DNA of 64,000 nucleotides, from assembly GCF_016625195.1 (NCBI RefSeq), contig NZ_JACVUP010000002.1, positions 406,711 to 470,710 on the forward strand. Direction: 5' to 3'. Made by a program: the position numbers and the translations under genes. This DNA comes from Erwinia sp. S63 (GTDB lineage: Bacteria; Pseudomonadota; Gammaproteobacteria; Enterobacterales; Enterobacteriaceae). The notes below the pieces were generated by a model that was not told the DNA's origin, searched no databases, and saw nothing but the letters and a program-made list of their open reading frames with translations. Shown here piece after piece: positions 35,595 through 45,616 of this stretch (within the stretch, counting starts at the first letter, position 1; every line of letters begins with the position of its first letter).

Positions 35595-37274
35595 ATGTTT
35601 AGTCGTATTCGTGTCGTTTCCGGGCTGTTGTGTGTACTGGCGCTGTTTGCCTTGCTGCAGCTGTTTTCCGGAGGGATGTTTTTTACCACGGTGAAAGCCG
35701 ATAAAGAGAATTTTGCCTACAACCAGCGTCTCAGTACGCTGCAACGGGCGATGGGCACCTCTTGGGTATCGCTGGTTCAGGCGCGTAACACGCTGAACCG
35801 TGCAGGGATCCGTTATTTGCTGGACAGCCAGCAGGCTGGCTCAGGCGCAACCGTGAAAGATCTGGTGGCGCTGGCAAGTGAGGAGTTGAAAACCGCGGAC
35901 AAAGGCTACGAGGAATTCAACGCTAACCTGTCCGAAAAAGGGAAGTCAGCTGAGAACGTACTGACACTGCAGGCCAACTATAAAGCCTTCCGTGGCGCAC
36001 TGGCAGAGCTGATTGATTTCCTCGGAACAGGAAACTTCAAAGGGTTTGTCGACCAGCCGACTCAGGGTTTGCAGAATAAGTTTGAAACCGATTACAACGC
36101 CTGGTTAGCCAATAACCTGGTGCTGGCAAAGCAGGGTATTGATGCCAACGAAAGCGCCTATCAGCACTCCATCATGCTGGTACTCGGCACCTTGCTGGTG
36201 ACGTTACTGGTGATTGCACTGGTGTGGAGCGGTATGCGTAACGTGCTGATTCGTCCGTTGAAACAGAGCATCGACCATATCCGTCACATCGCGCGTGGCG
36301 ACCTGACGCAGCAGATTGATGTCAGCATGCGCAATGAAATGGGCGAACTGCTCAGTTCACTGCAGCACATGCAACATGAGTTGGCGAACACCGTGCGTAC
36401 CGTGCGTGATGGCTCAGATGCTATCTACACCGGTGCCAGCGAAATCGCCATGGGTAATAACGATCTCTCTTCACGTACTGAACAGCAGGCCGCTTCTCTG
36501 GAAGAGACCGCTGCCAGCATGGAGCAGCTGACTGCGACCGTGAAGCAGAACGCCGAAAACGCCCGTCAGGCGTCGCAGTTGGCGCTGACCGCCTCAGAAA
36601 CCGCGCAGCACGGCGGCAAAGTGGTGGATGGTGTGGTCACCACCATGAAAGAGATCACCGGCAGCTCGAAGAAAATCGCTGACATCATCAGTGTGATCGA
36701 TGGCATCGCCTTCCAGACCAACATTCTGGCACTCAACGCGGCGGTTGAAGCGGCACGTGCTGGTGAGCAAGGTCGTGGCTTTGCAGTGGTGGCAGGTGAG
36801 GTGCGCAGTCTGGCACAGCGCAGCGCCCAGGCAGCCAAAGAGATCAAAGGTCTGATAGAAGACTCGGTGAGCCGCGTGAATACCGGTTCGGTGCTGGTGG
36901 AGAGCGCTGGCGAAACCATGACCAACATCGTCAACGCCGTCACTCGCGTCACCGACATCATGGGCGAAATCGCCTCGGCGTCGGATGAACAGAGTCGCGG
37001 AATCGACCAGGTGGGCCTGGCCGTAAACGAGATGGACCGGGTGACACAGCAGAACGCCGCGCTGGTGGAAGAGTCAGCCACGGCGGCTGCGGCACTGGAA
37101 GATCAGGCCAGTCGACTGAAACAGTCGGTTGCGGTGTTCAATATTGGTAAAGAATTTGTCGCTCAGGCCGTTAACGTATCTACAGCGCCAAAAACTTTGC
37201 GTCCAGCCGCAGCAAAAGCGCTGGCACAACCCGCAGGTGCACGTAGCGCGGACGATAACTGGGAAACCTTTTAA
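35595..37274 (+). CDS. Methyl-accepting chemotaxis protein 3
   Basis: 559 residues from ATG 35595 (GAGG five bases upstream; a GTG two codons earlier is less likely). Two membrane helices, periplasmic sensor unlike MCP 1 and 2, HAMP, conserved signalling tip and NWETF end. The C-terminal linker ([20 protein letters not shown]) is unique to this copy. A GGCCGCC hairpin (37282-37299) follows, before cheR. Confidence 0.95.
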   Translation: MFSRIRVVSGLLCVLALFALLQLFSGGMFFTTVKADKENFAYNQRLSTLQRAMGTSWVSLVQARNTLNRAGIRYLLDSQQAGSGATVKDLVALASEELKTADKGYEEFNANLSEKGKSAENVLTLQANYKAFRGALAELIDFLGTGNFKGFVDQPTQGLQNKFETDYNAWLANNLVLAKQGIDANESAYQHSIMLVLGTLLVTLLVIALVWSGMRNVLIRPLKQSIDHIRHIARGDLTQQIDVSMRNEMGELLSSLQHMQHELANTVRTVRDGSDAIYTGASEIAMGNNDLSSRTEQQAASLEETAASMEQLTATVKQNAENARQASQLALTASETAQHGGKVVDGVVTTMKEITGSSKKIADIISVIDGIAFQTNILALNAAVEAARAGEQGRGFAVVAGEVRSLAQRSAQAAKEIKGLIEDSVSRVNTGSVLVESAGETMTNIVNAVTRVTDIMGEIASASDEQSRGIDQVGLAVNEMDRVTQQNAALVEESATAAAALEDQASRLKQSVAVFNIGKEFVAQAVNVSTAPKTLRPAAAKALAQPAGARSADDNWETF

Positions 37275-37364
37275 TCCGTGTGGCCGCCGCAAGGCGGCCC
37301 AACTGGCAGCACAGCAGTAATCGCAGTATCACAATTTAATCAGTTTGTTGCCGGGTGACCTGAC

Positions 37365-38240
37365 ATGAAGAAATCGACGTTATTGGATCAAAGTGAAGCG
37401 ACAACGCTGCTCTCGCAAATGGTGCAGCGCCTGCCGCTCTCAGATACGCATTTTCGTCGTATCAGCCAGCTGATCTATCAACGCGCAGGCATCGTGCTGG
37501 CCGATCACAAGCGGGAGATGGTTTACAACCGCTTAGTGCGCCGTTTGCGCACGCTGAATATTGATGACTTTGGTCGTTATCTGGCGTTGCTGGAGCAAGA
37601 CCAGAACAGTGCAGAGTGGCAGGCGTTTATTAACGCGCTGACCACCAACCTGACCTCATTCTTCCGCGAGGCGCACCATTTCCCGATCCTCGCGGATCAT
37701 GCGCGTAAGCGCAGTGGCAGTTACAGCGTCTGGAGTACCGCCGCCTCAACCGGCGAAGAGCCGTACTCCATCGCCATGACGCTGGCGGAAACGCTGGGTA
37801 CCGGACCGGGTAAGTTCCAGGTGCACGCCAGCGACATTGATACACAGGTACTGGAAAAAGCCGTGGCGGGGGTGTACCGCCAGGAAGAGCTGCGCACCTT
37901 ATCGCAATCGCAGCTGCAGCGCTTTTTCCTGCGTGGCACTGGCCCGCATGAAGGTATGGTACGCGTACGCTCCGATCTCGCCAGCATGGTGAACTATTCG
38001 CAGCTGAATTTACTGGCCAACGACTGGGCGTTGCCGGGGCCGTTCGACGCAATTTTCTGTCGCAACGTGATGATCTATTTCGATAAAGAGACGCAGGAAA
38101 AAATCCTGCGCCGTTTCGTTCCCCTGCTGAAGCCCGGCGGTGTGCTGTTCGCTGGCCACTCAGAGAACTTCAGCCAGATCAGTAAAGAGTTCTGGCTGCG
38201 TGGACAGACAGTCTATGGATTGACCAAGGAAAGACGATGA
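37365..38240 (+). CDS. cheR: Chemoreceptor methyltransferase CheR
   Basis: 291 residues. SAM-dependent methylation of receptor glutamates for adaptation. N-terminal helical domain ([20 protein letters not shown]), SAM-binding region [20 protein letters not shown] and [12 protein letters not shown]. Binds the NWETF tails of the upstream receptors. ATGA overlap with cheB. Confidence 0.97.
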   Translation: MKKSTLLDQSEATTLLSQMVQRLPLSDTHFRRISQLIYQRAGIVLADHKREMVYNRLVRRLRTLNIDDFGRYLALLEQDQNSAEWQAFINALTTNLTSFFREAHHFPILADHARKRSGSYSVWSTAASTGEEPYSIAMTLAETLGTGPGKFQVHASDIDTQVLEKAVAGVYRQEELRTLSQSQLQRFFLRGTGPHEGMVRVRSDLASMVNYSQLNLLANDWALPGPFDAIFCRNVMIYFDKETQEKILRRFVPLLKPGGVLFAGHSENFSQISKEFWLRGQTVYGLTKERR

Positions 38241-39286
38241 GCAAAATCACCGTGATGTGCGTAGATGACTCTGCGCTAATGCGACAGTTGATGACGGAGA
38301 TCATCAACAGCCACGCCGATATGGAGATGGTCGCTACTGCGCCCGATCCGTTGGTGGCGCGGGATTTAATCAAGCAATACAACCCACAGGTGCTGACGCT
38401 GGACGTCGAAATGCCGCGTATGGATGGCCTCGACTTCCTTGAGAAGTTAATGCGCCTGCGTCCGATGCCAGTCGTGATGGTGTCATCGCTGACCGGTAAA
38501 GGATCGGAAGTGACATTACGCGCGCTGGAATTGGGCGCAGTGGATTTCGTTACTAAGCCGCAGTTGGGTATTCGCGAAGGCATGCTGGCGTACAGTCAGA
38601 TGATCGCCGACAAAATTCGCGCAGCGTCGCGAGCCAAATTGCATGCGCGCCCGGCCACACCCGGCCCGGTGATGCTGAAAGCTGGCCCGCTGCTGAGTAG
38701 TGAGAAGCTGATTGCGATTGGCTCTTCCACCGGCGGCACCGAGGCGATTCGCCATGTACTGCAACCGCTGCCCGCGACCAGCCCGGCGCTGCTGATCACG
38801 CAGCACATGCCGCCAGGGTTTACCCGCTCGTTTGCTGAGCGCCTGAACAAGCTCTGCCAGATCACCGTGAAAGAAGCGGAAGATGGCGAACGTATTTTGC
38901 CCGGTCATGCCTACATCGCACCGGGTGCCATGCACATGGAGTTGGGCCGTAGTGGCGCCAACTACGTGGTGAAACTGAATGATGGCCCGCCGGTGAACCG
39001 TCATAAGCCGTCTGTTGACGTGCTGTTCCGGTCCGTGGCGGTGCACGCAGGACGAAATGCCGTGGGTGTCATCCTCACCGGGATGGGTAACGACGGTGCC
39101 GCCGGGATGCTGGAAATGCATCGCGCCGGTGCCTGGACCATCGCGCAGGATGAAGCAAGTTGCGTCGTCTTTGGTATGCCGCGCGAAGCGATTGCGATGG
39201 GCGGCACCAGTGAAGTAGTCGATTTAGGACACATCAGTCAGCACATGCTGGCAAAAATTAGCGCCGGACAGGCATTGCGAATTTAA
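38237..39286 (+). CDS. cheB: Chemotaxis methylesterase CheB
   Basis: 349 residues. Receiver domain with phospho-acceptor D56 ([12 protein letters not shown]), then the esterase domain with catalytic S164 ([10 protein letters not shown]), H190 (ITQHMPPGF) and an Asp in [11 protein letters not shown]. Removes methyl groups from receptors when phosphorylated by CheA. Same length as E. coli CheB. Confidence 0.98.
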   Translation: MSKITVMCVDDSALMRQLMTEIINSHADMEMVATAPDPLVARDLIKQYNPQVLTLDVEMPRMDGLDFLEKLMRLRPMPVVMVSSLTGKGSEVTLRALELGAVDFVTKPQLGIREGMLAYSQMIADKIRAASRAKLHARPATPGPVMLKAGPLLSSEKLIAIGSSTGGTEAIRHVLQPLPATSPALLITQHMPPGFTRSFAERLNKLCQITVKEAEDGERILPGHAYIAPGAMHMELGRSGANYVVKLNDGPPVNRHKPSVDVLFRSVAVHAGRNAVGVILTGMGNDGAAGMLEMHRAGAWTIAQDEASCVVFGMPREAIAMGGTSEVVDLGHISQHMLAKISAGQALRI

Positions 39287-39325
39287 CGAGCCCGTCCTGC
39301 CGGACGAGACAACACAGGAGTAGAT

Positions 39326-39715
39326 ATGGCTGATAAAAACATGCGCTTTTTGGTGGTGGATGACTTCAATACGATGCGTCGTATCGTCCGCAACCTGCTG
39401 AAAGAGCTGGGATTCAACAACGTTGAAGAAGCAGAGGACGGTGTTGATGCACTGACCAAACTGCGTGCGGGTGGTTTTGATTTCGTGGTATCCGACTGGA
39501 ACATGCCCAACATGGACGGTCTGGAACTGCTGCAGACCATTCGTGCGGACGCGGCGTTGAGCAAACTGCCGGTGCTGATGGTTACCGCCGAAGCGAAAAA
39601 AGAGAACATCATTGCAGCTGCACAGGCCGGTGCCAGCGGTTATGTAGTGAAGCCGTTCACCGCAGCCACGCTGGAAGAAAAGCTGGGTAAAATTTTCGAA
39701 AAACTGGGTATGTAA
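39326..39715 (+). CDS. cheY: Chemotaxis response regulator CheY
   Basis: 129 residues. Single receiver domain; acid pocket D12/D13, phosphorylated D57 ([12 protein letters not shown]), T87 and K109 (YVVKPFT) all in register with E. coli. Phospho-CheY binds FliM to reverse the motor. Confidence 0.98.
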   Translation: MADKNMRFLVVDDFNTMRRIVRNLLKELGFNNVEEAEDGVDALTKLRAGGFDFVVSDWNMPNMDGLELLQTIRADAALSKLPVLMVTAEAKKENIIAAAQAGASGYVVKPFTAATLEEKLGKIFEKLGM

Positions 39716-39724
39716 GGAGATGTG

Positions 39725-40366
39725 ATGAGCGACCTTCCGAAACCAACCGAAGAAGCCTCGGCACACGACATTATTTCCCGTATCGGCTCGCTGACGCGCA
39801 TGTTGCGCGACAGCCTGCGCGAATTGGGGTTAGACCAGGCGATTGCCGAAGCGGCGGAAGCGATTCCGGACGCGCGTGACCGTCTGGATTACGTGGTGCA
39901 GATGACGGCGCAAGCGGCAGAACGCGCACTAAACTGCGTTGAAGCCGCGCAGCCACACCAGGACCAAATGGAAGCCAACGCCAATAAGCTGAAAGGCCGT
40001 TGGGATGCGTGGTTTGAAAACCCGATTGAGCTGGCGGATGCACGCGAGTTGGTTTCGGATACGCGCGAATTTCTCAGTGATGTGCCGTCGCATACCTCGT
40101 ACACCAACAAGCAGCTGCTTGAGATCATGATGGCGCAGGATTTCCAGGACCTTACCGGTCAGGTGATCAAGCGCATGATGGATGTGATCCAGGAGATCGA
40201 GCGTCAGTTGCTGATGGTGCTGCTGGAGAATATGCCTGAAGCCAACGCTGCCGCGCGTAAAGACGCCAGCAGCCTGTTAAATGGTCCGCAGATCCATGCC
40301 AATGCACCAGGCGTGGTGGCGAACCAGGATCAGGTGGATGACTTGCTGGATAGCTTAGGTTTCTAA
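39725..40366 (+). CDS. cheZ: CheY phosphatase CheZ
   Basis: 213 residues from ATG 39725 (AGGAG five bases upstream; a GTG one codon earlier is too close to it). Catalytic segment [11 protein letters not shown] with D142 and Q146 (D143/Q147 of E. coli), and the CheY-binding C-terminus DDLLDSLGF. Last gene of the chemotaxis cluster; flhB, which follows in E. coli, is missing here. Confidence 0.97.
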   Translation: MSDLPKPTEEASAHDIISRIGSLTRMLRDSLRELGLDQAIAEAAEAIPDARDRLDYVVQMTAQAAERALNCVEAAQPHQDQMEANANKLKGRWDAWFENPIELADARELVSDTREFLSDVPSHTSYTNKQLLEIMMAQDFQDLTGQVIKRMMDVIQEIERQLLMVLLENMPEANAAARKDASSLLNGPQIHANAPGVVANQDQVDDLLDSLGF

Positions 40367-40376
40367 TCAGCATTGA

Positions 40377-40403
40377 AGGGGCGGCGGCGAGTGGGCCGCC
40401 CCT
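40377..40403. terminator. Hairpin between convergent cheZ and DeoR-type gene
   Basis: AGGGGCGGC / GCCGCCCCT, 9-bp stem, 9-base loop, no T run on either strand. Possible bidirectional terminator. Confidence 0.5.
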
Positions 40404-40413
40404 GAATTGATGC

Positions 40414-41235
40414 TCAAAACACCGCACGTTTTTTTGCCTCTTCAATACCTGCCACCAACACCTGTACCCCCAACGCTTCAAACGCCGCAATCTGCGCCGG
40501 CGTAATTCCGCGATCGGTAATCAAATAGTGGATTTTGCTCCAGTCACACGGCAGGGCAAACATCGACACCTTATCGATTTTGCTGGAGTCCGCTACCAAA
40601 AATACCGTACTGGCGGAGTTGATCATCGCCATCTTCACTTTGATGTCGGTTTCGCTGGGAAAGCTTAACCCGAGGCGCGGCGAAATGCAGGCGGTGGCGA
40701 GAAACAGCTTTTCCGCCAGTACGTTTTCAAAGAATGAAGCCGCTTTCTCCCCGGACGTCGATAGCGTCGGAAACTTAAAGGTGCCGCCCGTCAGCAGGAT
40801 ATTAATCCCCGGTTCGCCTCCCAGCTTCAGCGCAATATTCACCGCCGTGGTGATCACCGATAAACGGCGGATGTGACTGATCGCCTCCGCAATCGCGGTG
40901 GTGGTGGTGCCGGAATCGAAAATCACCGTATCGCCGTTTTCGACATACTGCGCGGCCAGTCGGCCAATCGCTTCTTTCTCATCAAGATGGGTTTGACGCT
41001 CAAGCAACAGCGCGCCGGTATTCTGCTTGCCGGTCATCAGCGTGGCGCCGCCATGATAACGCTGCACATGCCCGGCTTTTTGCAGCATACGCAAATCGGT
41101 GCGGATGGTGGCTTCGGTCAGGCCAAAGGTATCGGTAAGCGCTTTAACCGTGACTGTGCCGTCTTCGCGGATCATCTCCAGGATCTTCTCACGACGCTGC
41201 TGCATATCAGCCAGCTGCTCAGTTTTGCTTTTCAA
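40414..41235 (-). CDS. DeoR/GlpR-family transcriptional regulator
   Basis: 273 residues from a TTG at 41235 (AGAGGGAG eight bases upstream); the frame is open further upstream but without a good start. N-terminal winged HTH (RREKILEMIREDGTVTVKAL, FGLTEATIRTDLRMLQKAGH) and the DeoR sugar-phosphate sensor domain (VIFDSGTTTTAIAEAI; LLTGGTFKFPTLSTSGEKA; LVADSSKIDKVSMFAL). Divergent from the polyol ABC operon, so it is the likely repressor of it. Confidence 0.88.
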   Translation of the reverse strand: MKSKTEQLADMQQRREKILEMIREDGTVTVKALTDTFGLTEATIRTDLRMLQKAGHVQRYHGGATLMTGKQNTGALLLERQTHLDEKEAIGRLAAQYVENGDTVIFDSGTTTTAIAEAISHIRRLSVITTAVNIALKLGGEPGINILLTGGTFKFPTLSTSGEKAASFFENVLAEKLFLATACISPRLGLSFPSETDIKVKMAMINSASTVFLVADSSKIDKVSMFALPCDWSKIHYLITDRGITPAQIAAFEALGVQVLVAGIEEAKKRAVF

Positions 41236-41343
41236 TCGAAATGCTCCCTCTTTCCAATCACGGTCTGGTTTTGGCAATAAGAAAACCCGAGATGATTTTA
41301 CTCTGCGTACCAGGGATTTGCGAGGCGGCTCGCACAAAGATGC

Positions 41344-41542
41344 ATTTTCGAATGAAAATAAGATAAAGCCATGCAATTGATTTTATATACCCTCGCCAGC
41401 TGTTATTTCTATATCAAAAAACCTGATATTTATTTATTTACTTTAAATACAGATAGATAAAAATAGTTTGCATCATTTGTATGAAATTTGATCTCACCCA
41501 CAAACCATTGCGAAACGATAGCTTATATTTTTGTTCGAAAAT
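41344..41542. promoter_or_regulatory. Divergent control region with candidate DeoR-type operators
   Basis: ATTTTCGAA (41344-41352) recurs inverted as TTCGAAAAT (41534-41542). The left copy also sits in a small palindrome ATTTTC-GAAT-GAAAAT. TTCG-centred half-sites are common in DeoR/GlpR operators, so these are candidate binding sites flanking the divergent promoters. The rest of the region is AT-rich. Confidence 0.45.
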
Positions 41543-41611
41543 CAAAGTTACTGCAAACCTATCCGGCCAGAGATAACCAGAGCCGCTGAACATGCACACA
41601 GGAGAGAAGGG

Positions 41612-42409
41612 ATGAGTGGGGAATACGATGTCAACCTGCGCTACGGCGTGAATACCGATCTGGATCTTACCGGCAAAGTGGCGGTGGTGACCGGTGGCCT
41701 GGGTGGGATTGCCATGGCCAGTAACGCCATGCTGTTAGAGAAAGGTGCACGGCTGGCCCTGCTTTACCCTCCATTCGAAAGCGATCGCGTGGCGGCTGTG
41801 CAGGAACAATTCCCTGCCGATCGTGTACTGCTGGTGTGCTGTGACGTGACCGATGCTGGCTCAGTCGAGACGGCGTTCGACCAGGTGGAACAGCATTACG
41901 GCCACATTGATATCCTGGTGAACTGTGCAGGTTATGTGATGTTACAGCCGGTACTGGAAACCGACTTTGCCGAATGGCAGAAGCAGATCGCCGTCAATCT
42001 CACCGGTCCTTTCCTCTGTTCGCAAGCCGCGGGCAAACGCATGGTGCGCGCCGGTAATGGCGGCAAGATCATCAATATCGCCTCGCAAGCGGCTTCCATC
42101 GCCATTGATAACCACGTGGCTTATACCTCTGCCAAAGCCGGCCTGCTTGGCATGACCAAAGTGATGGCTAAGGAGTTCGCGCCGCACCGCATCAACGTCA
42201 ATACCTTGTCGCCCACCGTGGTGCTGACGCCGATGGGCGAAAAGGCCTGGCGCGGTGAAAAGGGTGAACAGATGAAAAAACTGATCCCATTAGGGCGTTT
42301 CGCTTACACCGATGAGATTGCCGCCGCCGTGCTGTTCTTCGCCAGCAACGGCAGCGACATGATCACCGGCGCAGATTTAATGATCGATGGCGGCTTCACC
42401 ATCTGGTAA
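41612..42409 (+). CDS. SDR-family polyol/sugar dehydrogenase (first gene of ABC operon)
   Basis: 265 residues from ATG 41612 (AGGAG upstream; the frame extends to 41531). Classical SDR: VAVVTGGLGGIA cofactor loop, NCAG, catalytic IASQAAS and YTSAK, terminal ITGADLMIDGG. The N-terminal extension of about 20 residues (SGEYDVNLRYGVNTDLDLTG) resembles sugar-alcohol dehydrogenases such as threitol or arabitol dehydrogenases. Proposed to oxidise the polyol brought in by the downstream transporter; substrate unknown. Confidence 0.85.
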   Translation: MSGEYDVNLRYGVNTDLDLTGKVAVVTGGLGGIAMASNAMLLEKGARLALLYPPFESDRVAAVQEQFPADRVLLVCCDVTDAGSVETAFDQVEQHYGHIDILVNCAGYVMLQPVLETDFAEWQKQIAVNLTGPFLCSQAAGKRMVRAGNGGKIINIASQAASIAIDNHVAYTSAKAGLLGMTKVMAKEFAPHRINVNTLSPTVVLTPMGEKAWRGEKGEQMKKLIPLGRFAYTDEIAAAVLFFASNGSDMITGADLMIDGGFTIW

Positions 42410-42474
42410 TGCCGCGCCAGCACCAGTACGGCCTCAACCCTGCAATAACGACAAAACAATGAGAGAGCACGAAG

Positions 42475-43410
42475 ATGAAAAAACGTACCCTGTTGTTCAC
42501 AGCCATTGCCAGTTGCCTGATCGCCCAATCCAGTTTCGCTGCCGACAAAGGCACCATCATGATTCTGGTGAACTCGCTAGATAACCCTTATTACGCTTCT
42601 GAAGCCAAAGGCGCCAACCTGAAAGCGCAGGAACTGGGCTATAAAACCAGCGTGCTGTCGCACGGTGAAGACGTTAAGAAGCAGAGCGAATTGATCGATG
42701 CCGCCATTGGTAAAAAAGTGCAGGGCATTGTGCTGGATAACGCCGACTCCACCGCCAGCGTCGCGGCAATCAAAAAAGCCAAAGCTGCCGGGATTCCGGT
42801 GGTGCTGATTAACCGCGAGATTCCTGTAGATGATGTGGCGCTGGTGCAAATCACCCATAACAACTTCCAGGCCGGCTCAGACGTCGCCAACGTGTTTGTT
42901 GAGAAGATGGGTGAAAAGGGCAGCTATGCCGAATTGACCTGTAACCTCGCGGACAACAACTGTGTCACCCGTTCGAAATCCTTCCACCAGGTGCTGGATC
43001 AGTATCCGGATATGAAATCTGTCGCGCGTCAGGATGCGAAAGGCACCCTGATTGATGGCAAACGCATTATGGATAGCATCCTGCAAGCTCATCCCGATGT
43101 GAAAGGCGTGATCTGTGGCAACGGCCCGGTGGCGCTGGGCGCGATTGCGGCACTCAAAGCCGCAGGTCGCAATGATGTCACCGTGGTGGGCATCGACGGC
43201 AGCAACGACGAACGTGATGCGGTAGAAAAAGGCGATCTGAAAGCCACGGTGATGTTGCAGGCGCAAGCTATTGCCGCACAGGGCGTGACCGATCTCGACA
43301 ACTTCATCCAGAAAGGGGTTAAGCCAGAGAAGCAGCGCGTGATGTTCCGCGGCATTTTGATCACCCCGGACAATGCCAAAGGCGTGCAGGACTTTAACTA
43401 CAAGTCGTAA
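42475..43410 (+). CDS. Sugar ABC transporter periplasmic binding protein (RbsB-like)
   Basis: 311 residues. Signal peptide MKKRTLLFTAIASCLIAQ...FA with cleavage before ADKG. Two-lobed periplasmic-binding protein type I fold (IMILVNSLDNPYYASEAKGA; VQGIVLDNADSTASVAAIKK; VTVVGIDGSNDERDAVEKG). Belongs to the ribose/polyol cluster of binding proteins. Delivers substrate to the permease and ATPase encoded downstream. Confidence 0.92.
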   Translation: MKKRTLLFTAIASCLIAQSSFAADKGTIMILVNSLDNPYYASEAKGANLKAQELGYKTSVLSHGEDVKKQSELIDAAIGKKVQGIVLDNADSTASVAAIKKAKAAGIPVVLINREIPVDDVALVQITHNNFQAGSDVANVFVEKMGEKGSYAELTCNLADNNCVTRSKSFHQVLDQYPDMKSVARQDAKGTLIDGKRIMDSILQAHPDVKGVICGNGPVALGAIAALKAAGRNDVTVVGIDGSNDERDAVEKGDLKATVMLQAQAIAAQGVTDLDNFIQKGVKPEKQRVMFRGILITPDNAKGVQDFNYKS

Positions 43411-43455
43411 TCAATAATCGGTGCGCCTGTTATGCAGGCGCCTCAGGAGAATGTG

Positions 43456-44067
43456 ATGCACAAACGACTCTGGTTACTGCTGCCTGTCGTGATCCTTAGC
43501 GGTTGCCGCATTGTGTCGCAGCAGGAGCTGGCCGACCTGAAAAATCCCCCCAATCCCAAAATGGCCAATATTGCTCAGACCTGGCAGCAGAAACTGGTGC
43601 CGCAGATTCAGCACGATGCGAAGCCGGTGGCTGAACTGCTAAATGCGCTGAAATCCAGCAAAGATTTTGACAGCGCTTGTCAAACCTACGGCTATCGCGC
43701 ACAGGAAGAGAACCCCTGTGTCTTTAGCGTCAACGTCAGTGGTGAAGTCACGGCCGTGAATACCACCTCACGTAATGGCCGCATGACGGTGAAAGATGTA
43801 TCTGGCGATAACGTGACAGTGCAAATCGGGCCAATTTTCCCTGGCACGGTACTGCGTGATGCCTATAAAGGGGCCAGCTATCAGGACTTCAACGATCAGG
43901 TGCTGTTTGGCGACTACAGCCGCGCCATTAATCAGCAGGCCGCCAATATGATGAGCACCTTCAAGCCCAAAGTCGGCGATAAAGTGCAGCTGTCCGGCGT
44001 GTTCAGCAGCTTCGATACCCCTGAGCAGGTGCCAAATGTCACACCTGCTGCCATCGTGCGGCAGTAA
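43456..44067 (+). CDS. DUF2291-family lipoprotein in sugar ABC operon
   Basis: 203 residues from ATG 43456. Lipoprotein signal HKRLWLLLPVVILSGCRIVS with the lipobox Cys at LSGC. Mid-region PCVFSVNVSGEVTAVNT and VQIGPIFPGTVLRDAYKG are typical of the DUF2291 proteins that travel with RbsABC-like transporters. Function unknown; presumably a periplasmic accessory of the transporter. Confidence 0.82.
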   Translation: MHKRLWLLLPVVILSGCRIVSQQELADLKNPPNPKMANIAQTWQQKLVPQIQHDAKPVAELLNALKSSKDFDSACQTYGYRAQEENPCVFSVNVSGEVTAVNTTSRNGRMTVKDVSGDNVTVQIGPIFPGTVLRDAYKGASYQDFNDQVLFGDYSRAINQQAANMMSTFKPKVGDKVQLSGVFSSFDTPEQVPNVTPAAIVRQ

Positions 44068-44076
44068 GGAGTGGGC

Positions 44077-45597
44077 ATGCAAAATCCTCAAAGTGACGTG
44101 ATCATCGAAACCCGTAACGTGTCGCGTATTTATCCCGGCGTGACCGCGTTGGATCAGGTGAACTACCGCGTCTATCGCAACAAAGTGAATGTGCTGATTG
44201 GCGAAAACGGTGCCGGTAAATCCACCATGATGAAGATGCTGGCGGGCGTGGAAACGCCTTCATCCGGTGAAATTCTGCTGGACGGCGAAGTGGTGTCGCT
44301 CAGCTCCACTCATCAGGCGGAAAAGCACGGTATCAGCATCATCTTTCAGGAACTTAACCTGTTCCCCAACATGAACGTGATGGACAACATCTTTATCGCC
44401 AACGAGTTTTTCCAGCGCGGGGTGATCAACGAAAAGTATCAGTACGCGCTGGCGAAATCGTTACTGGAGCGGCTGGAACTGGATGTTGATCCTTATGCGG
44501 CGCTGGGCGAACTGGGGATTGGCCATCAGCAACTGGTCGAGATTGCCAGGGCGCTGTCGAAAGATACGCGCGTGCTGATCATGGATGAACCCACCAGTGC
44601 ACTCAGCCAGTCTGAAGTGAAGGTGCTGTTCAACGTCATTGATCAGCTGAAACGGCGTGGCGTCACCATCATCTATATCTCGCATCGACTGGAAGAGCTG
44701 ATGGAGATTGGCGATCACATCACCATTTTCCGCGACGGCCGTTTTATCAGTGAGCGGGAAGTGCGTGATGCGTCAGTTCCCTGGATCATCGAACAGATGG
44801 TTGGTGACAAGAAAAAGCACTTCGACTATCAGCCCGCAGCACAGGGCGAAACGATTTTGCACGTCAACGGCCTGACGGCGCTGCATCAGAATGGCGGCTA
44901 TAAGCTCAATGATGTGTCGTTCTCACTGCGCAAGGGCGAAGTGATCGGCATTTACGGTTTGCTGGGCGCGGGGCGCACCGAGCTGTTTAAAGGGCTGATT
45001 GGCATGATGCATTGTCAGTCTGGCAGCGTCAGTTTGAATGGCGAAGTGCTGGATAAACGCAACTTCCAGCAGCGCTTAAAGAAAGGCATTGCGCTGGTGC
45101 CGGAAGATCGACAAACCGAAGGCGTGGTGCAGTTGATGTCCATCACCGCCAACATGACGCTCAGCGATCTCAGCCTGCGTGGTTTCCGCCGTGCGCTGCG
45201 CTTACTCAACCCCCGTAAAGAGCAAAGTCGCGTCGATGAAATGATTGGTCACCTCGCCATCAAAGTCAGTGACCCGGAACTGCCGATTACCTCACTTAGC
45301 GGCGGTAACCAGCAGAAAGTGGTGCTGGGAAAAGCGCTGATGACGGGCCCTCAAGTGGTTTTGCTGGATGAACCCACGCGTGGGATCGATGTGGGGGCCA
45401 AAACGGATGTGTACCACCTGATTGGCAATCTCGCACAGCAAGGTCTGGCGGTGATGTTCTCCTCTTCTGAACTGGACGAGGTGATGGCACTGGCCGATCG
45501 CATTTTGGTGATGGCCGATGGCCGTATTACCGCCGACTTACCGCGCAGCGCAGCAACGCGAGAAGCGCTGATTAGCGCCTCAACACCGCATGATTGA
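44077..45597 (+). CDS. Sugar ABC transporter ATPase (RbsA-like, double cassette)
   Basis: 506 residues from ATG 44077 (AGGAG five bases upstream). Two ABC cassettes. The first has Walker A GENGAGKST and Walker B VLIMDEPTSAL. The second has a degenerate Walker A (GLLGAGRTE), signature LSGGNQQKVVLGKAL and VVLLDEPTRGID. This asymmetric pattern is standard for the RbsA/MglA class. Confidence 0.95.
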   Translation: MQNPQSDVIIETRNVSRIYPGVTALDQVNYRVYRNKVNVLIGENGAGKSTMMKMLAGVETPSSGEILLDGEVVSLSSTHQAEKHGISIIFQELNLFPNMNVMDNIFIANEFFQRGVINEKYQYALAKSLLERLELDVDPYAALGELGIGHQQLVEIARALSKDTRVLIMDEPTSALSQSEVKVLFNVIDQLKRRGVTIIYISHRLEELMEIGDHITIFRDGRFISEREVRDASVPWIIEQMVGDKKKHFDYQPAAQGETILHVNGLTALHQNGGYKLNDVSFSLRKGEVIGIYGLLGAGRTELFKGLIGMMHCQSGSVSLNGEVLDKRNFQQRLKKGIALVPEDRQTEGVVQLMSITANMTLSDLSLRGFRRALRLLNPRKEQSRVDEMIGHLAIKVSDPELPITSLSGGNQQKVVLGKALMTGPQVVLLDEPTRGIDVGAKTDVYHLIGNLAQQGLAVMFSSSELDEVMALADRILVMADGRITADLPRSAATREALISASTPHD

Positions 45598-45616
45598 GCC
45601 TGCAGGAGATCAATAA

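Noticed and set aside
32542..37081. Long minus-strand ORFs antisense to the chemoreceptor genes
   Set aside because: They are mirror frames of GC-rich conserved coding DNA, repeated in each paralogue, with low-complexity Ser/Ala products and no start signals.
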